A stretch of DNA of 64,000 bases, taken from NCBI RefSeq assembly GCF_900114615.1, contig NZ_FOTS01000005.1, forward strand, positions 62,001 to 126,000. The letters are read 5' to 3'. Of this stretch, positions 53,365 to 61,306 are shown piece after piece; the first letter of the stretch is position 1; each line of letters starts with the position of its first letter. This DNA is from Pelosinus propionicus DSM 13327 (lineage in GTDB: Bacteria > Bacillota > Negativicutes > DSM-13327). A program made the translations under genes and the position numbers. The notes under the pieces were generated by a model. It had not been told where the DNA came from. It did no database searches and saw only the letters and a program-made list of their open reading frames with translations.

Positions 53365-54327
53365 ATGACAAAGCATTTGGAGAAAAGCGCAGAAATTGCA
53401 ATCCGCCAGTGTATGGCGGTTAAAAAGGGAGAAACCGTTCTTGTGGTCACTGACGAGCCAACTCGCAATGTAGGGAGAGTATTATGGGAAAAGGCTGTGG
53501 AAGCTGGAGCGGAGGCTCTATATGTTGAAATGCTGCCACGTAAAAATGACGGTGTAGAGCCACCGCCCGCTATTGCTGCGGCAATGTTACATGCTGATGT
53601 CATTTTAGGTGCTACCTCCTGTTCCTTCTCCCATACGAAGGCTCGGAAAGACGCTAGTCAAAAGGGAGCGAGAATAGCTACTCTGCCTGGTATTACAGAA
53701 GATATTATGCAGCGTACCTTAAGTGCTGATTATGAGCATATTGCAGAGCTAAGTCAACGATTTGCCAAACTGCTTAGCGACGGCGAAGCAGTACATATTT
53801 CTACATTGGCTGGTACTGACTTGACTTTATCTATCTCGGGCAGGGAAGGTCACGCGGATACAGGCATTAATCATGCAGCAGGGGATTTTAGCAATCTGCC
53901 AGCAGGTGAAGCTTATGTCGCTCCTGTAGAGGAAACGGCAGAAGGCATTATCATTATTGATGGCGCCATGGCAGGCATTGGTGTTCTAGAATCACCCATT
54001 AAACTGACTGTAGAAAAAGGTTATGTTACGAAAGTAGAAGGCGGAAAAGAGACTGAAAAGTTGGAAGCTATGTTGAACGAGTATGGCAAATTGGCTTGTA
54101 ATATTGCGGAATTGGGCATTGGTACCAACGATCAGGCGATTCTGTCTGGGCGAGTTTTAGAAGATGAAAAGGTGATGGGAACGGTTCATATTGCTTTGGG
54201 GAATAATTTCGGATTTGGCGGTACATGTCAGGTACCGATGCATTTGGATGGCATCCTGCTGAGTCCTACCCTGACGATTGATGGTCAGGTAGTCATTAAG
54301 GATGGCAAGCATTTGATTACGGTATAA
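53365..54327 (+). CDS. M29-like aminopeptidase (leucyl aminopeptidase / AmpS-related)
   Basis: The protein has 320 residues. VKKGETVLVVTDEPTRNVGR and the C-terminal AELGIGTNDQAILSGRVLED, EKVMGTVHIALGNNFGFGG and PMHLDGIL contain the Glu/His/Asp metal ligands of the aminopeptidase T (M29) fold; the same fold also occurs in NicX-type dioxygenases. The protein is shorter than typical M29 (about 400) and matches the short group often annotated as leucyl aminopeptidase. It probably trims peptides brought in by the OPT carrier. TGAGGATGATGAG precedes the ATG. A strong terminator follows. Confidence 0.85.
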   Translation: MTKHLEKSAEIAIRQCMAVKKGETVLVVTDEPTRNVGRVLWEKAVEAGAEALYVEMLPRKNDGVEPPPAIAAAMLHADVILGATSCSFSHTKARKDASQKGARIATLPGITEDIMQRTLSADYEHIAELSQRFAKLLSDGEAVHISTLAGTDLTLSISGREGHADTGINHAAGDFSNLPAGEAYVAPVEETAEGIIIIDGAMAGIGVLESPIKLTVEKGYVTKVEGGKETEKLEAMLNEYGKLACNIAELGIGTNDQAILSGRVLEDEKVMGTVHIALGNNFGFGGTCQVPMHLDGILLSPTLTIDGQVVIKDGKHLITV

Positions 54328-54384
54328 TTGCCGTTCGTTATGGTGAAAGTCAAAAAAAGAAAATGATCTGGCGGTTGAACGGAA

Positions 54385-54426
54385 CCCCTTGTATTGGACA
54401 TTGCAGAAGAAGTCCAATACAAGGGG
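54385..54426 (+). terminator. Intrinsic terminator after the aminopeptidase
   Basis: CCCCTTGTATTGGAC (54385-54399) and GTCCAATACAAGGGG (54412-54426) are perfect complements, followed by TATTTTG. The gap from here to 54682 holds the sigma-54 promoter and possible activator sites, and no gene. Confidence 0.85.
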
Positions 54427-54587
54427 TATTTTGTGTTTAGCATCAATTGCAATAATTTGTTGAGACGCTTCTCTTAGACTTTTTTTTGTTATAAAGTGTA
54501 TTTAATATTTCATGTAAAGAGTGAATTTTTTGTTAATTTTAATGATCTATTTGTACTTTTAAAAGCCATGCTGCTTTTTTTGTATGT

Positions 54588-54613
54588 TAGATCGTTTGAT
54601 AGTAAAGGATCTA
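54588..54613. promoter_or_regulatory. Possible upstream activator site for the sigma-54 promoter
   Basis: TAGATC (54588-54593) and GATCTA (54608-54613) form an inverted repeat with 14 bases between, about 30-55 bases upstream of the -24 element. A third copy, GATCTA, lies at 54544-54549. The position fits an enhancer site for the LevR-type activator encoded just downstream. Confidence 0.45.
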
Positions 54614-54641
54614 CGAGGGGCTAAACAAAAAAGTCATTTCT

Positions 54642-54657
54642 TGGCATATAAATTGCA
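54642..54657 (+). promoter_or_regulatory. Sigma-54 (-24/-12) promoter of the PTS operon
   Basis: TGGCATATAAATTGCA at 54642-54657 has GG and GC exactly ten bases apart, matching the TGGCAC-N5-TTGC consensus except for the C in the -24 block. Transcription should start near 54668, giving a leader of about 15 bases that still holds the GAGGGGAG ribosome binding site. The activator gene directly downstream contains the sigma-54 contact motif GAFTGA, so the operon is probably self-activating. Confidence 0.85.
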
Positions 54658-54682
54658 TTACTTATGGGTGAGGGGAGAAGCA

Positions 54683-57640
54683 ATGAAGGAGAAATTAAAA
54701 AAGCTAATCCAAAAAGAAGATGGTAAAAATCCGCTGACGGACACGGAAATTGCGCAAAAATTAAAGATCAGAAGAGAAGAAGCTACAATGATTAGAAATA
54801 GTCTGGAGATTCCAGATTCTAGAGAAAGGAGAAAAGTTGATTTATTAAAAAAGATAGAACTTTTGATGAGAAAGGCCCCGAATAGAACCATGGTTGATGT
54901 GACAAGATCACTGAATGCATCAGGGTATGAGGTTTCAAGATGTACTGTAGTGCGATATGCAGAAGAAATTCGACAAAATAGCAGGAATGATCAGAAGCAG
55001 GGCCAGGTAGTAAGTACAGCTTTCGAAAAATCCCAAGGAGCCTCAGAGCCAGATGTATTTTCAAAATTAGTTGGACATAGCCGAAGTCTAAAAGGGATTA
55101 TTCAATTAGCAAAGGCCGCTGTTTTGTATCCTCCCCATGGGTTGCATACGATTATTACAGGGCCTACGGGTGTGGGAAAAAGTGAATTAGCTGAATGTAT
55201 GTACGAATTTGCTGTTGAGTCTGGTGTATTTGAGAAAAACTCTCCCTTTGTTGTTTTCAATGCGGCGGATTATGCTGAAAATCAGCAATTGCTGTTATCA
55301 CAGCTCTTTGGACATATAAAAGGTGCTTTTACCGGTGCAGATATGGATAAAATGGGTTTGGTAGAAAAAGCAGATGGCGGAATTCTCTTTATTGATGAAA
55401 TACATCGGTTGCCTCATGAGGGTCAGGAAATATTGTTTCAGCTGATCGACAAAGGAAAAGTAAGAAGACTAGGGGAAACGAAATTATCCACATCGATTAA
55501 AGTCATGCTAATCAGTGCTACATCAGAGCCTCTTGAATCCTACTTATTGACCACATTTAAAAGAAGAATTCCTATGGTCATCGAAATACCGGATTTAACT
55601 TCAAGACCGCTGGTGGAACGACACCATATTATTAACAATTTTTTTGTTAATGAAGCACATCGAATAGGGATTGCCATTCTGGTTAAGGCAGATGTGTATA
55701 AAGCCCTAATGCTATATAAATGTCATGGCAATTTAGGACAACTGAGAAGCGATATACAAGTAGCATGTGCAAGAGGATTGCTAAACAAGCTGGCAAAGCA
55801 GCAGGACAATGTGGTTGTTAATATTTCAGAAGTTTCTGAACATGTAATGAAAGGTTTAATTGATATCCGTAATCACCGTGATAAGGTAGAAAAATATGTG
55901 CTTGGGGATGTCAAGATCTCTCCTGATGCCAATGTGCATGAAATAAGAACCAATGATAGCATTTATCAATTTCCAGAGGAAATATACCGGTATACGGAAG
56001 AGAGATATCTGTCTTTGCTGTCTGAAGGAATTGAAGTGGAAGCAATAAACCGGATTGTTGGAGGAGAAGTTGAAATACAAATTCAACAGTATATCAAGAG
56101 TATGAAGACCTATACTGGAGATATGGATTTGAGAGAATTAGTTTCGGTTGTGGGTAAGCAGATTCTCTTACTAACAGAAGACATTATAAACATTGCTGAA
56201 AAAAGGTTTGGGAAGCTTGATGGCAGCTTAAAATTCAGCTTGGCGATTCATTTGAAAGCGACGATTAGCAGGCTGAAAGAAGGCAAGAAAATACAGAATA
56301 ATAATCTGAAAGAAATTATCAATAATTATCCTCAGGAATTTACTGCTGCCCGTGAAATCTCTGATTATCTTGAACAGACCTATTCCATTTGTCTGCCGGA
56401 GGAAGAGCTTGGATTTATCGCAATCTATTTAAATTCAGGATATAGAAAGAATTTTTATCATGTACCGAAAGTAGGCGTTTTCATCATAGCTCATGGTCGG
56501 GTTGCCAGTGCTGTTGCGGAGGTGGTCAATAAACTTCTGGGGGTTATGAATCATGTGAAGGCTCTCGACATGCACCTGGATAAGAGCCCCCAGGAAACCA
56601 TAAGGGATGTAATTAAAATGGCAGAAGAAATTGATGAAGGCCGGGGTATTATTATTCTTGTCGATATGGGATCTTTGGCTTATTTGGGAGAATTTATCAC
56701 CAAAGAAACAGGGATCGAAACAAGAACCCTAACCAGAGTGGATACGGTATTAGCCATTGAGGTAACCCGCAGGGCGACTTTACCGGACCTTAGTATTGAC
56801 GATATTATGGCATCGATTCGATATGAACTATCTGGTGGCCTTGAGTATAAAGAAGCATCAGTGGATACAGCAAATGGCAAGAAACCGACGATTTTAATAA
56901 TCTGCGTCACAGGAAGTGGAACGGCAAAGATCATAAGAAACAAAATTGTGGATGCCATACCGGGTATTGAGTTGAAGTTTCACATAGAGACAAAAGGTAT
57001 TATTGAGTTTCCCAAAATGGATATTGAAATCAGCAGAATTAAAAAAAGAAAAAACATCATAGCCATTGTCAGTACCATTCATCTGGTTGTTACTGATATT
57101 CACTTTGTTAATGCCCAAGAGGTGTTAAAAAACGAGGGAATGAAGAAGTTTAAAGACTTTATTATGATGAAGTCTAATAGTAGTAAGGATCAACCTCTGC
57201 CTGCTTCAACGCTTGATAATCTGATTCAAGAAAAAAATATATATGTGAACTTGCCCTATGATCACAAAAAAGATGCTCTTACGTATTTATGCAAGGAGTT
57301 GATTAAGGGTAAAGCAGTAAAAGATGAGTATTTAGATGGCGTATTCAGCCGGGAAGAACTATTCACTACAGAATTAGAGGGGGGCGTGGCCATTCCTCAT
57401 TCGGATGAAACCAGTGTCCTTGAATCATCCATTGCCATAGCCACACTGAAGAATCCAATCCTGTGGGAGAATAAATACGTCAATATTATTGTCATGTTAG
57501 CGGTGGATAAGAACTGCTTTACCGCGTTAAGTACCATGTTAGGTTATATCATAACAGAGGATTTTAAGAAAATTGCGCAGCTAACTTCTGCAAAAGACAT
57601 AAAGGAGGCTATCATGGATGCCTGTAAGGAACACATTTGA
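54683..57640 (+). CDS. Sigma-54-dependent PTS activator, LevR/MtlR hybrid architecture
   Basis: The protein has 985 residues: an N-terminal helix-turn-helix region; a sigma-54 AAA+ domain with GPTGVGKSE (about 160), GAFTGA (about 214) and ILFIDEIHRL (about 233); one PTS-regulation domain (about 430-590, with LAIHLKATISRL and EELGFIAIYL); an EIIA-Man-like domain (VGVFIIAHGR, His about 604); an EIIB-Gat-like domain (IICVTGSGTAKI, Cys about 741); and a C-terminal EIIA-2 domain (GGVAIPHSDE, His about 906). LevR ends with a second PTS-regulation domain, not EIIA. ATG at 54683 follows GAGGGGAG. The protein is switched by phosphorylation and should drive this operon. Confidence 0.9.
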   Translation: MKEKLKKLIQKEDGKNPLTDTEIAQKLKIRREEATMIRNSLEIPDSRERRKVDLLKKIELLMRKAPNRTMVDVTRSLNASGYEVSRCTVVRYAEEIRQNSRNDQKQGQVVSTAFEKSQGASEPDVFSKLVGHSRSLKGIIQLAKAAVLYPPHGLHTIITGPTGVGKSELAECMYEFAVESGVFEKNSPFVVFNAADYAENQQLLLSQLFGHIKGAFTGADMDKMGLVEKADGGILFIDEIHRLPHEGQEILFQLIDKGKVRRLGETKLSTSIKVMLISATSEPLESYLLTTFKRRIPMVIEIPDLTSRPLVERHHIINNFFVNEAHRIGIAILVKADVYKALMLYKCHGNLGQLRSDIQVACARGLLNKLAKQQDNVVVNISEVSEHVMKGLIDIRNHRDKVEKYVLGDVKISPDANVHEIRTNDSIYQFPEEIYRYTEERYLSLLSEGIEVEAINRIVGGEVEIQIQQYIKSMKTYTGDMDLRELVSVVGKQILLLTEDIINIAEKRFGKLDGSLKFSLAIHLKATISRLKEGKKIQNNNLKEIINNYPQEFTAAREISDYLEQTYSICLPEEELGFIAIYLNSGYRKNFYHVPKVGVFIIAHGRVASAVAEVVNKLLGVMNHVKALDMHLDKSPQETIRDVIKMAEEIDEGRGIIILVDMGSLAYLGEFITKETGIETRTLTRVDTVLAIEVTRRATLPDLSIDDIMASIRYELSGGLEYKEASVDTANGKKPTILIICVTGSGTAKIIRNKIVDAIPGIELKFHIETKGIIEFPKMDIEISRIKKRKNIIAIVSTIHLVVTDIHFVNAQEVLKNEGMKKFKDFIMMKSNSSKDQPLPASTLDNLIQEKNIYVNLPYDHKKDALTYLCKELIKGKAVKDEYLDGVFSREELFTTELEGGVAIPHSDETSVLESSIAIATLKNPILWENKYVNIIVMLAVDKNCFTALSTMLGYIITEDFKKIAQLTSAKDIKEAIMDACKEHI

Positions 57641-58085
57641 TAAACAGTTAATCTTTAACGACCTGAAGATAAGAGACAAAAATGAAATATTACAATATAT
57701 GGCCACTAAAATGTACGAAAAGGGTTATGTGAAGGGAACCTATGCACAAGCCGTAATTGAACGGGAAAAAGTATATCCCACTGGATTGCAAACAGAAGCC
57801 TTCGGCGTAGCCATACCCCATTCTGATAGTATTCATGTGAATCAGGCTGTTATAGCCGTATGTATAGTAGAAGAACCAATTGTATTTCATGTAATGGGAG
57901 GAGCAGAAGAGGAGGAAGTATTGGTAAAATTCATCTTTATGCTTGCCATTGATGATCCGAAAAAACATATTGAAATGCTGAGCAAGCTATCTATCATATT
58001 TCAGGATGAACAAAAAATGCAAGAGATCGTAAAACTGAAACAGGATGCTATTTATGAAAAATTAAATTGTTATATTAATCATTAG
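57618..58085 (+). CDS. PTS EIIA component (fructose/galactitol type)
   Basis: The protein has 155 residues. The phospho-accepting histidine lies in AFGVAIPHSDSIHV, and the KGYVKGTYAQAVIEREKVYP stretch is the usual N-terminal pattern. It takes phosphate from HPr and passes it to EIIB. The ATG lies inside the end of the regulator gene (overlap 23 bases) behind AAAGGAGG. Its sequence resembles the EIIA-2 domain at the regulator's C-terminus, including GVAIPHSD, so the regulator may have gained its last domain by duplication of this gene. Confidence 0.94.
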   Translation: MPVRNTFDKQLIFNDLKIRDKNEILQYMATKMYEKGYVKGTYAQAVIEREKVYPTGLQTEAFGVAIPHSDSIHVNQAVIAVCIVEEPIVFHVMGGAEEEEVLVKFIFMLAIDDPKKHIEMLSKLSIIFQDEQKMQEIVKLKQDAIYEKLNCYINH

Positions 58086-58097
58086 GAGGCAAAAAAG

Positions 58098-58391
58098 ATG
58101 ATGAAAAAGAAAGCGCTGGTTGCCTGCGGCTGCGGTGTAGCTTCATCGACGATTGTTGCGAAGAAATTGGAGGATTATTGTGGCGAACGGGATATAAAAC
58201 TGGAGTGGAGGATCTGTAAGGCAGCGGAGATTCCATCCTTGGCTGATATGATGAAGCCCGATGTAATTATCTCCATCACAGCAGTAGCTGATTTAGGCAA
58301 TCAAATTCCGGTGTTTGACGGGAAGCCTTTTTTAACGGGAATTGGTGTAGCAAAAAGATTAGAGGAAATCTATCAGGCAATTTTAAAATAA
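58098..58391 (+). CDS. PTS EIIB component (galactitol type)
   Basis: The protein has 97 residues. KALVACGCGVASSTIVAKKL at the N-terminus contains the phosphocysteine and the Gat-type EIIB P-loop. It receives phosphate from EIIA and phosphorylates the sugar in EIIC. AGGAGG precedes tandem ATG codons (58098, 58101). It is 12 bases after EIIA and 18 before EIIC, so stoichiometric expression is likely. Confidence 0.94.
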   Translation: MMKKKALVACGCGVASSTIVAKKLEDYCGERDIKLEWRICKAAEIPSLADMMKPDVIISITAVADLGNQIPVFDGKPFLTGIGVAKRLEEIYQAILK

Positions 58392-58409
58392 GTGAAGGAG
58401 ATCGATGAA

Positions 58410-59672
58410 ATGGACTTTATTGCGGGTATTTTTGAGTTCTTTCTTGGTTTAGGTGCATCTGTTTTTTTGCCGATATTAATTAGTATTTTTGCAATCATCC
58501 TGGGGCAGAAGCCAGGGCGGGCCATTCGCAGCGGGATTACGATTGGGATTGGTTTTATTGCCATTGGAGCTATACTAGGGATATTCGTGAGTAATTTAGG
58601 GCCGGCTGCAGAAGCGATGGTTAAGCGTTTTGGAGTCAATCTCACTGTATTGGATGCGGGCTGGCCAGCTACTGCCAGCATTGCCTTTGCTTCAAAGATA
58701 GGAGCGTTTATTATTCCGTTGGGCATCACGATTAATGCCATCATGCTTGTAACCAAGATGACAGATGTTGTGGATGTGGATATCTTCAATTACTGGCATT
58801 TTACCTTTGTAGGAGCTTTAGTTTATGGAAGTACGGATAATTTATTATTGGGCTATGCAGCAGCAGGTCTTGCTCTCATCGTCGGTTTGAAAACGGGTGA
58901 TTTTACTGCGAAGTATTTTCAAAAATATTATGGTTATGAAGGGGTGTCGATTCCCCATATTTTATCCAATGGTTTTGCGATTATTGGCTGGCCCCTTAAT
59001 AAAATAATTGATATGATCCCTGGAATTCGAGATATAAAAGCCGATCCAGGAACCATTTCGAAAAAGTTCGGAATTATGGGAGAGCCAACTGTAATGGGGA
59101 TCATTTTAGGTGCCGGTATTGGCATCCTGGCGGGTTACGATATTAGTAAGATCTTGAATTTAGCGATTATTATGGCCGCAGTGATGATGCTCTTGCCAAG
59201 GATGGTAGGGATCTTAATGGAAGGACTGCTGCCAGTATCAGATGCAGCAAAGGAATTTTTCTCAAAAAAATATTCAGATAGAGAATTTACCATTGGTCTG
59301 GATTCTGCCATCGCCGTAGGAGACCCTGCCGTTCTAGCCTCTTCTTTGTTATTGGTGCCAATCGCCTTGGGATTAGCGATTGTGCTGCCTGGCAATAAGG
59401 TACTGCCTTTTGGAGATCTCGCGACGATACCCTTTATGATTTGTATTGTCAATATATTTACGAAAGGAAATGTATTCCGCAATGTACTCATTGGCTCCTT
59501 TTTAACAGTATTTGCCTTATATAGTGCAACCATTAACGCAGATACACATACCGCCATGGCGATTGCAGCGGGTTTTACAATGCCGGAGGGAGCGAGTACC
59601 CTGTCTAGTTTTGTAGGGTCTTCCAATCCAATTACCTTGGCCATCTGGAAATTATTCAGCTTATTTGGCTAA
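58410..59672 (+). CDS. PTS EIIC component (galactitol family)
   Basis: The protein has 420 residues and about 10-12 membrane segments. FFLGLGASVFLPILISIFAI, LGQKPGRAIRSGITIGIGFI and ASTLSSFVGSSNPITLAIWK match the EIIC-Gat family, which includes carriers for galactitol, arabitol/xylitol and related compounds. It is not an ascorbate UlaA protein. The ATG at 58410 has GAAGGAG at the right distance; GTG 58392 is in frame but inside the end of the previous gene. Substrate inferred from the enzymes that follow: a pentulose or pentitol. Confidence 0.92.
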   Translation: MDFIAGIFEFFLGLGASVFLPILISIFAIILGQKPGRAIRSGITIGIGFIAIGAILGIFVSNLGPAAEAMVKRFGVNLTVLDAGWPATASIAFASKIGAFIIPLGITINAIMLVTKMTDVVDVDIFNYWHFTFVGALVYGSTDNLLLGYAAAGLALIVGLKTGDFTAKYFQKYYGYEGVSIPHILSNGFAIIGWPLNKIIDMIPGIRDIKADPGTISKKFGIMGEPTVMGIILGAGIGILAGYDISKILNLAIIMAAVMMLLPRMVGILMEGLLPVSDAAKEFFSKKYSDREFTIGLDSAIAVGDPAVLASSLLLVPIALGLAIVLPGNKVLPFGDLATIPFMICIVNIFTKGNVFRNVLIGSFLTVFALYSATINADTHTAMAIAAGFTMPEGASTLSSFVGSSNPITLAIWKLFSLFG

Positions 59673-59698
59673 AACAGAAACGGTGAAAGGATAACAAT

Positions 59699-60553
59699 AT
59701 GAACATAGTAAAGAATACGCCTGTGGGAATTTATGAAAAAGCCTTACCGGAGACAATGAGTTGGATGGAAAAACTCAATTTGGCTGCTGAATGCGGCTAT
59801 GATTTTTTAGAAATATCCATTGATGAAAGTGAGAGTAAATTAGAACGGTTACATTGGAATCGTTATCAAAAAAGTGAACTTTTGCAAGGGATTTTGGCAA
59901 CGGGCATTCCTATTTTGAGTATGTGTCTCAGCGGGCACCGAAAATATCCTATGGGAAGTGAATCGAATAGCACGCGGCAAAGAAGTCTGGATATTATGGA
60001 GAAAGCCATCCAATTTTCCGTGGATTTAGGAATACGGGTTATCCAATTGGCAGGGTATGATGTTTATTATGAAGCAGGAAATGAAAAGACGAAAGAGCTT
60101 TACTGCGAAAGCATGCGCCAATCTGTAGAATTGGCTAGTAAAGCCAATGTCATCCTTGCTATTGAAAATATGGACCATCCATTTATGAATTCCATCTCCA
60201 AGGTCATGGAATATATAGACTTGTATCAATCTCCCATGTTGCAGGCATATCCCGATATTGGAAATCTGACGGCCTGGGATTTAAGCATAAAAGAAGAACT
60301 CTGCAAGGGCGGTGGTCATATTGTAGGAATTCATATAAAAGATACTGTGAATCAAGTCTTTCGCAGAATTGATTTTGGTGAAGGCATAGTAGATTTTTCG
60401 AAGGCTTTTCAAGTTTTGTATGAATTGCATTATCAGGGGCCTTTTGTCATAGAAATGTGGTCTGAGAATAACGTGGACAGCAAAGAAAAAATGATTTACG
60501 CAAGACAATGGGTACAAGAAAAAATGAAACATGCAGGTTATATTTTTACATAA
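59699..60553 (+). CDS. ulaE: L-ribulose-5-phosphate 3-epimerase (UlaE/SgaU family)
   Basis: The protein has 284 residues. VGIYEKALPETMSWMEKLNL and AECGYDFLEISIDESESKL are the standard N-terminus. Metal ligands are in AIENMDHPFMNS, AYPDIGNLTAW, GIHIKDT and FVIEMWSEN. It interconverts L-xylulose-5-phosphate and L-ribulose-5-phosphate. In the ascorbate pathway it follows UlaD decarboxylase, which is absent here. It is encoded 27 bases after EIIC and 16 before the 4-epimerase gene. AAAGGATAAC precedes the ATG. Confidence 0.92.
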   Translation: MNIVKNTPVGIYEKALPETMSWMEKLNLAAECGYDFLEISIDESESKLERLHWNRYQKSELLQGILATGIPILSMCLSGHRKYPMGSESNSTRQRSLDIMEKAIQFSVDLGIRVIQLAGYDVYYEAGNEKTKELYCESMRQSVELASKANVILAIENMDHPFMNSISKVMEYIDLYQSPMLQAYPDIGNLTAWDLSIKEELCKGGGHIVGIHIKDTVNQVFRRIDFGEGIVDFSKAFQVLYELHYQGPFVIEMWSENNVDSKEKMIYARQWVQEKMKHAGYIFT

Positions 60554-60568
60554 TGGAGGTTTATAGTT

Positions 60569-61216
60569 ATGCTGTTAGAAGAAATAAGAAAAGAGGTTTT
60601 GGAAGCTGCTGTGGATTTGTTAAAATACGGCTTGGTTACTTTGACAGGAGGGAATGTGAGTGGGCGGGATGAGGCAACGGGATATATTGCCATTACTCCC
60701 AGCGGGATGCCTTATGAAGCACTTTTTCCTGAGGATATTGTCATTATCGATATCGAGGGCAATGTCATAGAAGGAAAATGGAAAGCTTCTGTCGATACAC
60801 CGGATCATTTATATATTTACAAACAGCGGCAAGATCTGTTTAGCATTATTCATACGCATTCTACTTATGCCTGCTCTTTTGCAATGCTCCATAGGGAGAT
60901 TCCATGTGCTACAACTACCTTGGCCAATGAAGTGGGAGGCTCTGTGCCTGTTGCCAGATATGCACCAGTGAATTCAGGATTGATTGGACCCAGTGTTATA
61001 GAAGTGATTGGTAATAAAAGCGGCTGCTTATTAGCCAATCATGGTGTAATGACTGTAGGGACTTCTGTAAAACATGCCTTAACGGCAGCTGTGATGCTAG
61101 AAGATAATGCTAAGTCGTATCTCTTTGCCAAAAGCATTGGTGAGCCAGTACTCTTAGAAGAGGAAGAGATACAAAAAGCAGTGGAAGTCTTTCAATATGT
61201 TTATGGACAAAAGTAA
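60569..61216 (+). CDS. L-ribulose-5-phosphate 4-epimerase (AraD/UlaF-like class II aldolase family)
   Basis: The protein has 215 residues, slightly shorter than AraD (about 230). TGGNVSGRD binds the substrate phosphate, HTHSTYACSF carries two zinc-ligand histidines and LANHGVMTVG the third. It converts L-ribulose-5-phosphate to D-xylulose-5-phosphate. L-fuculose-1-phosphate aldolase belongs to the same family, but the adjacent 3-epimerase supports the epimerase call. AATGGAGG precedes the ATG. It is the last gene of the PTS operon; the terminator-like hairpin at 61259 follows. Confidence 0.85.
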   Translation: MLLEEIRKEVLEAAVDLLKYGLVTLTGGNVSGRDEATGYIAITPSGMPYEALFPEDIVIIDIEGNVIEGKWKASVDTPDHLYIYKQRQDLFSIIHTHSTYACSFAMLHREIPCATTTLANEVGGSVPVARYAPVNSGLIGPSVIEVIGNKSGCLLANHGVMTVGTSVKHALTAAVMLEDNAKSYLFAKSIGEPVLLEEEEIQKAVEVFQYVYGQK

Positions 61217-61258
61217 GTAAGGTACAAGATCGTAGAATGTGTCCTTAAGTGAACTAAT

Positions 61259-61305
61259 AGAAGAACCAGCTTTAAGCTCATGTTGAGCTTGAAGCTGGTT
61301 CTTCT
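61259..61305. terminator. Hairpin between convergent 4-epimerase and LysR genes
   Basis: AGAAGAACCAGCTT (61259-61272) and AAGCTGGTTCTTCT (61292-61305) are perfect complements, and inner AAGCTCA/TGAGCTT lengthens the stem. T tracts are weak on both sides, but the position between convergent genes supports a shared terminator. Confidence 0.8.
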
Positions 61306-61306
61306 T

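Noticed and set aside
57690-57968. Long minus-strand open frame opposite the EIIA gene
   Set aside because: It is the mirror of a well-supported plus-strand gene and has no plausible start site or protein pattern.
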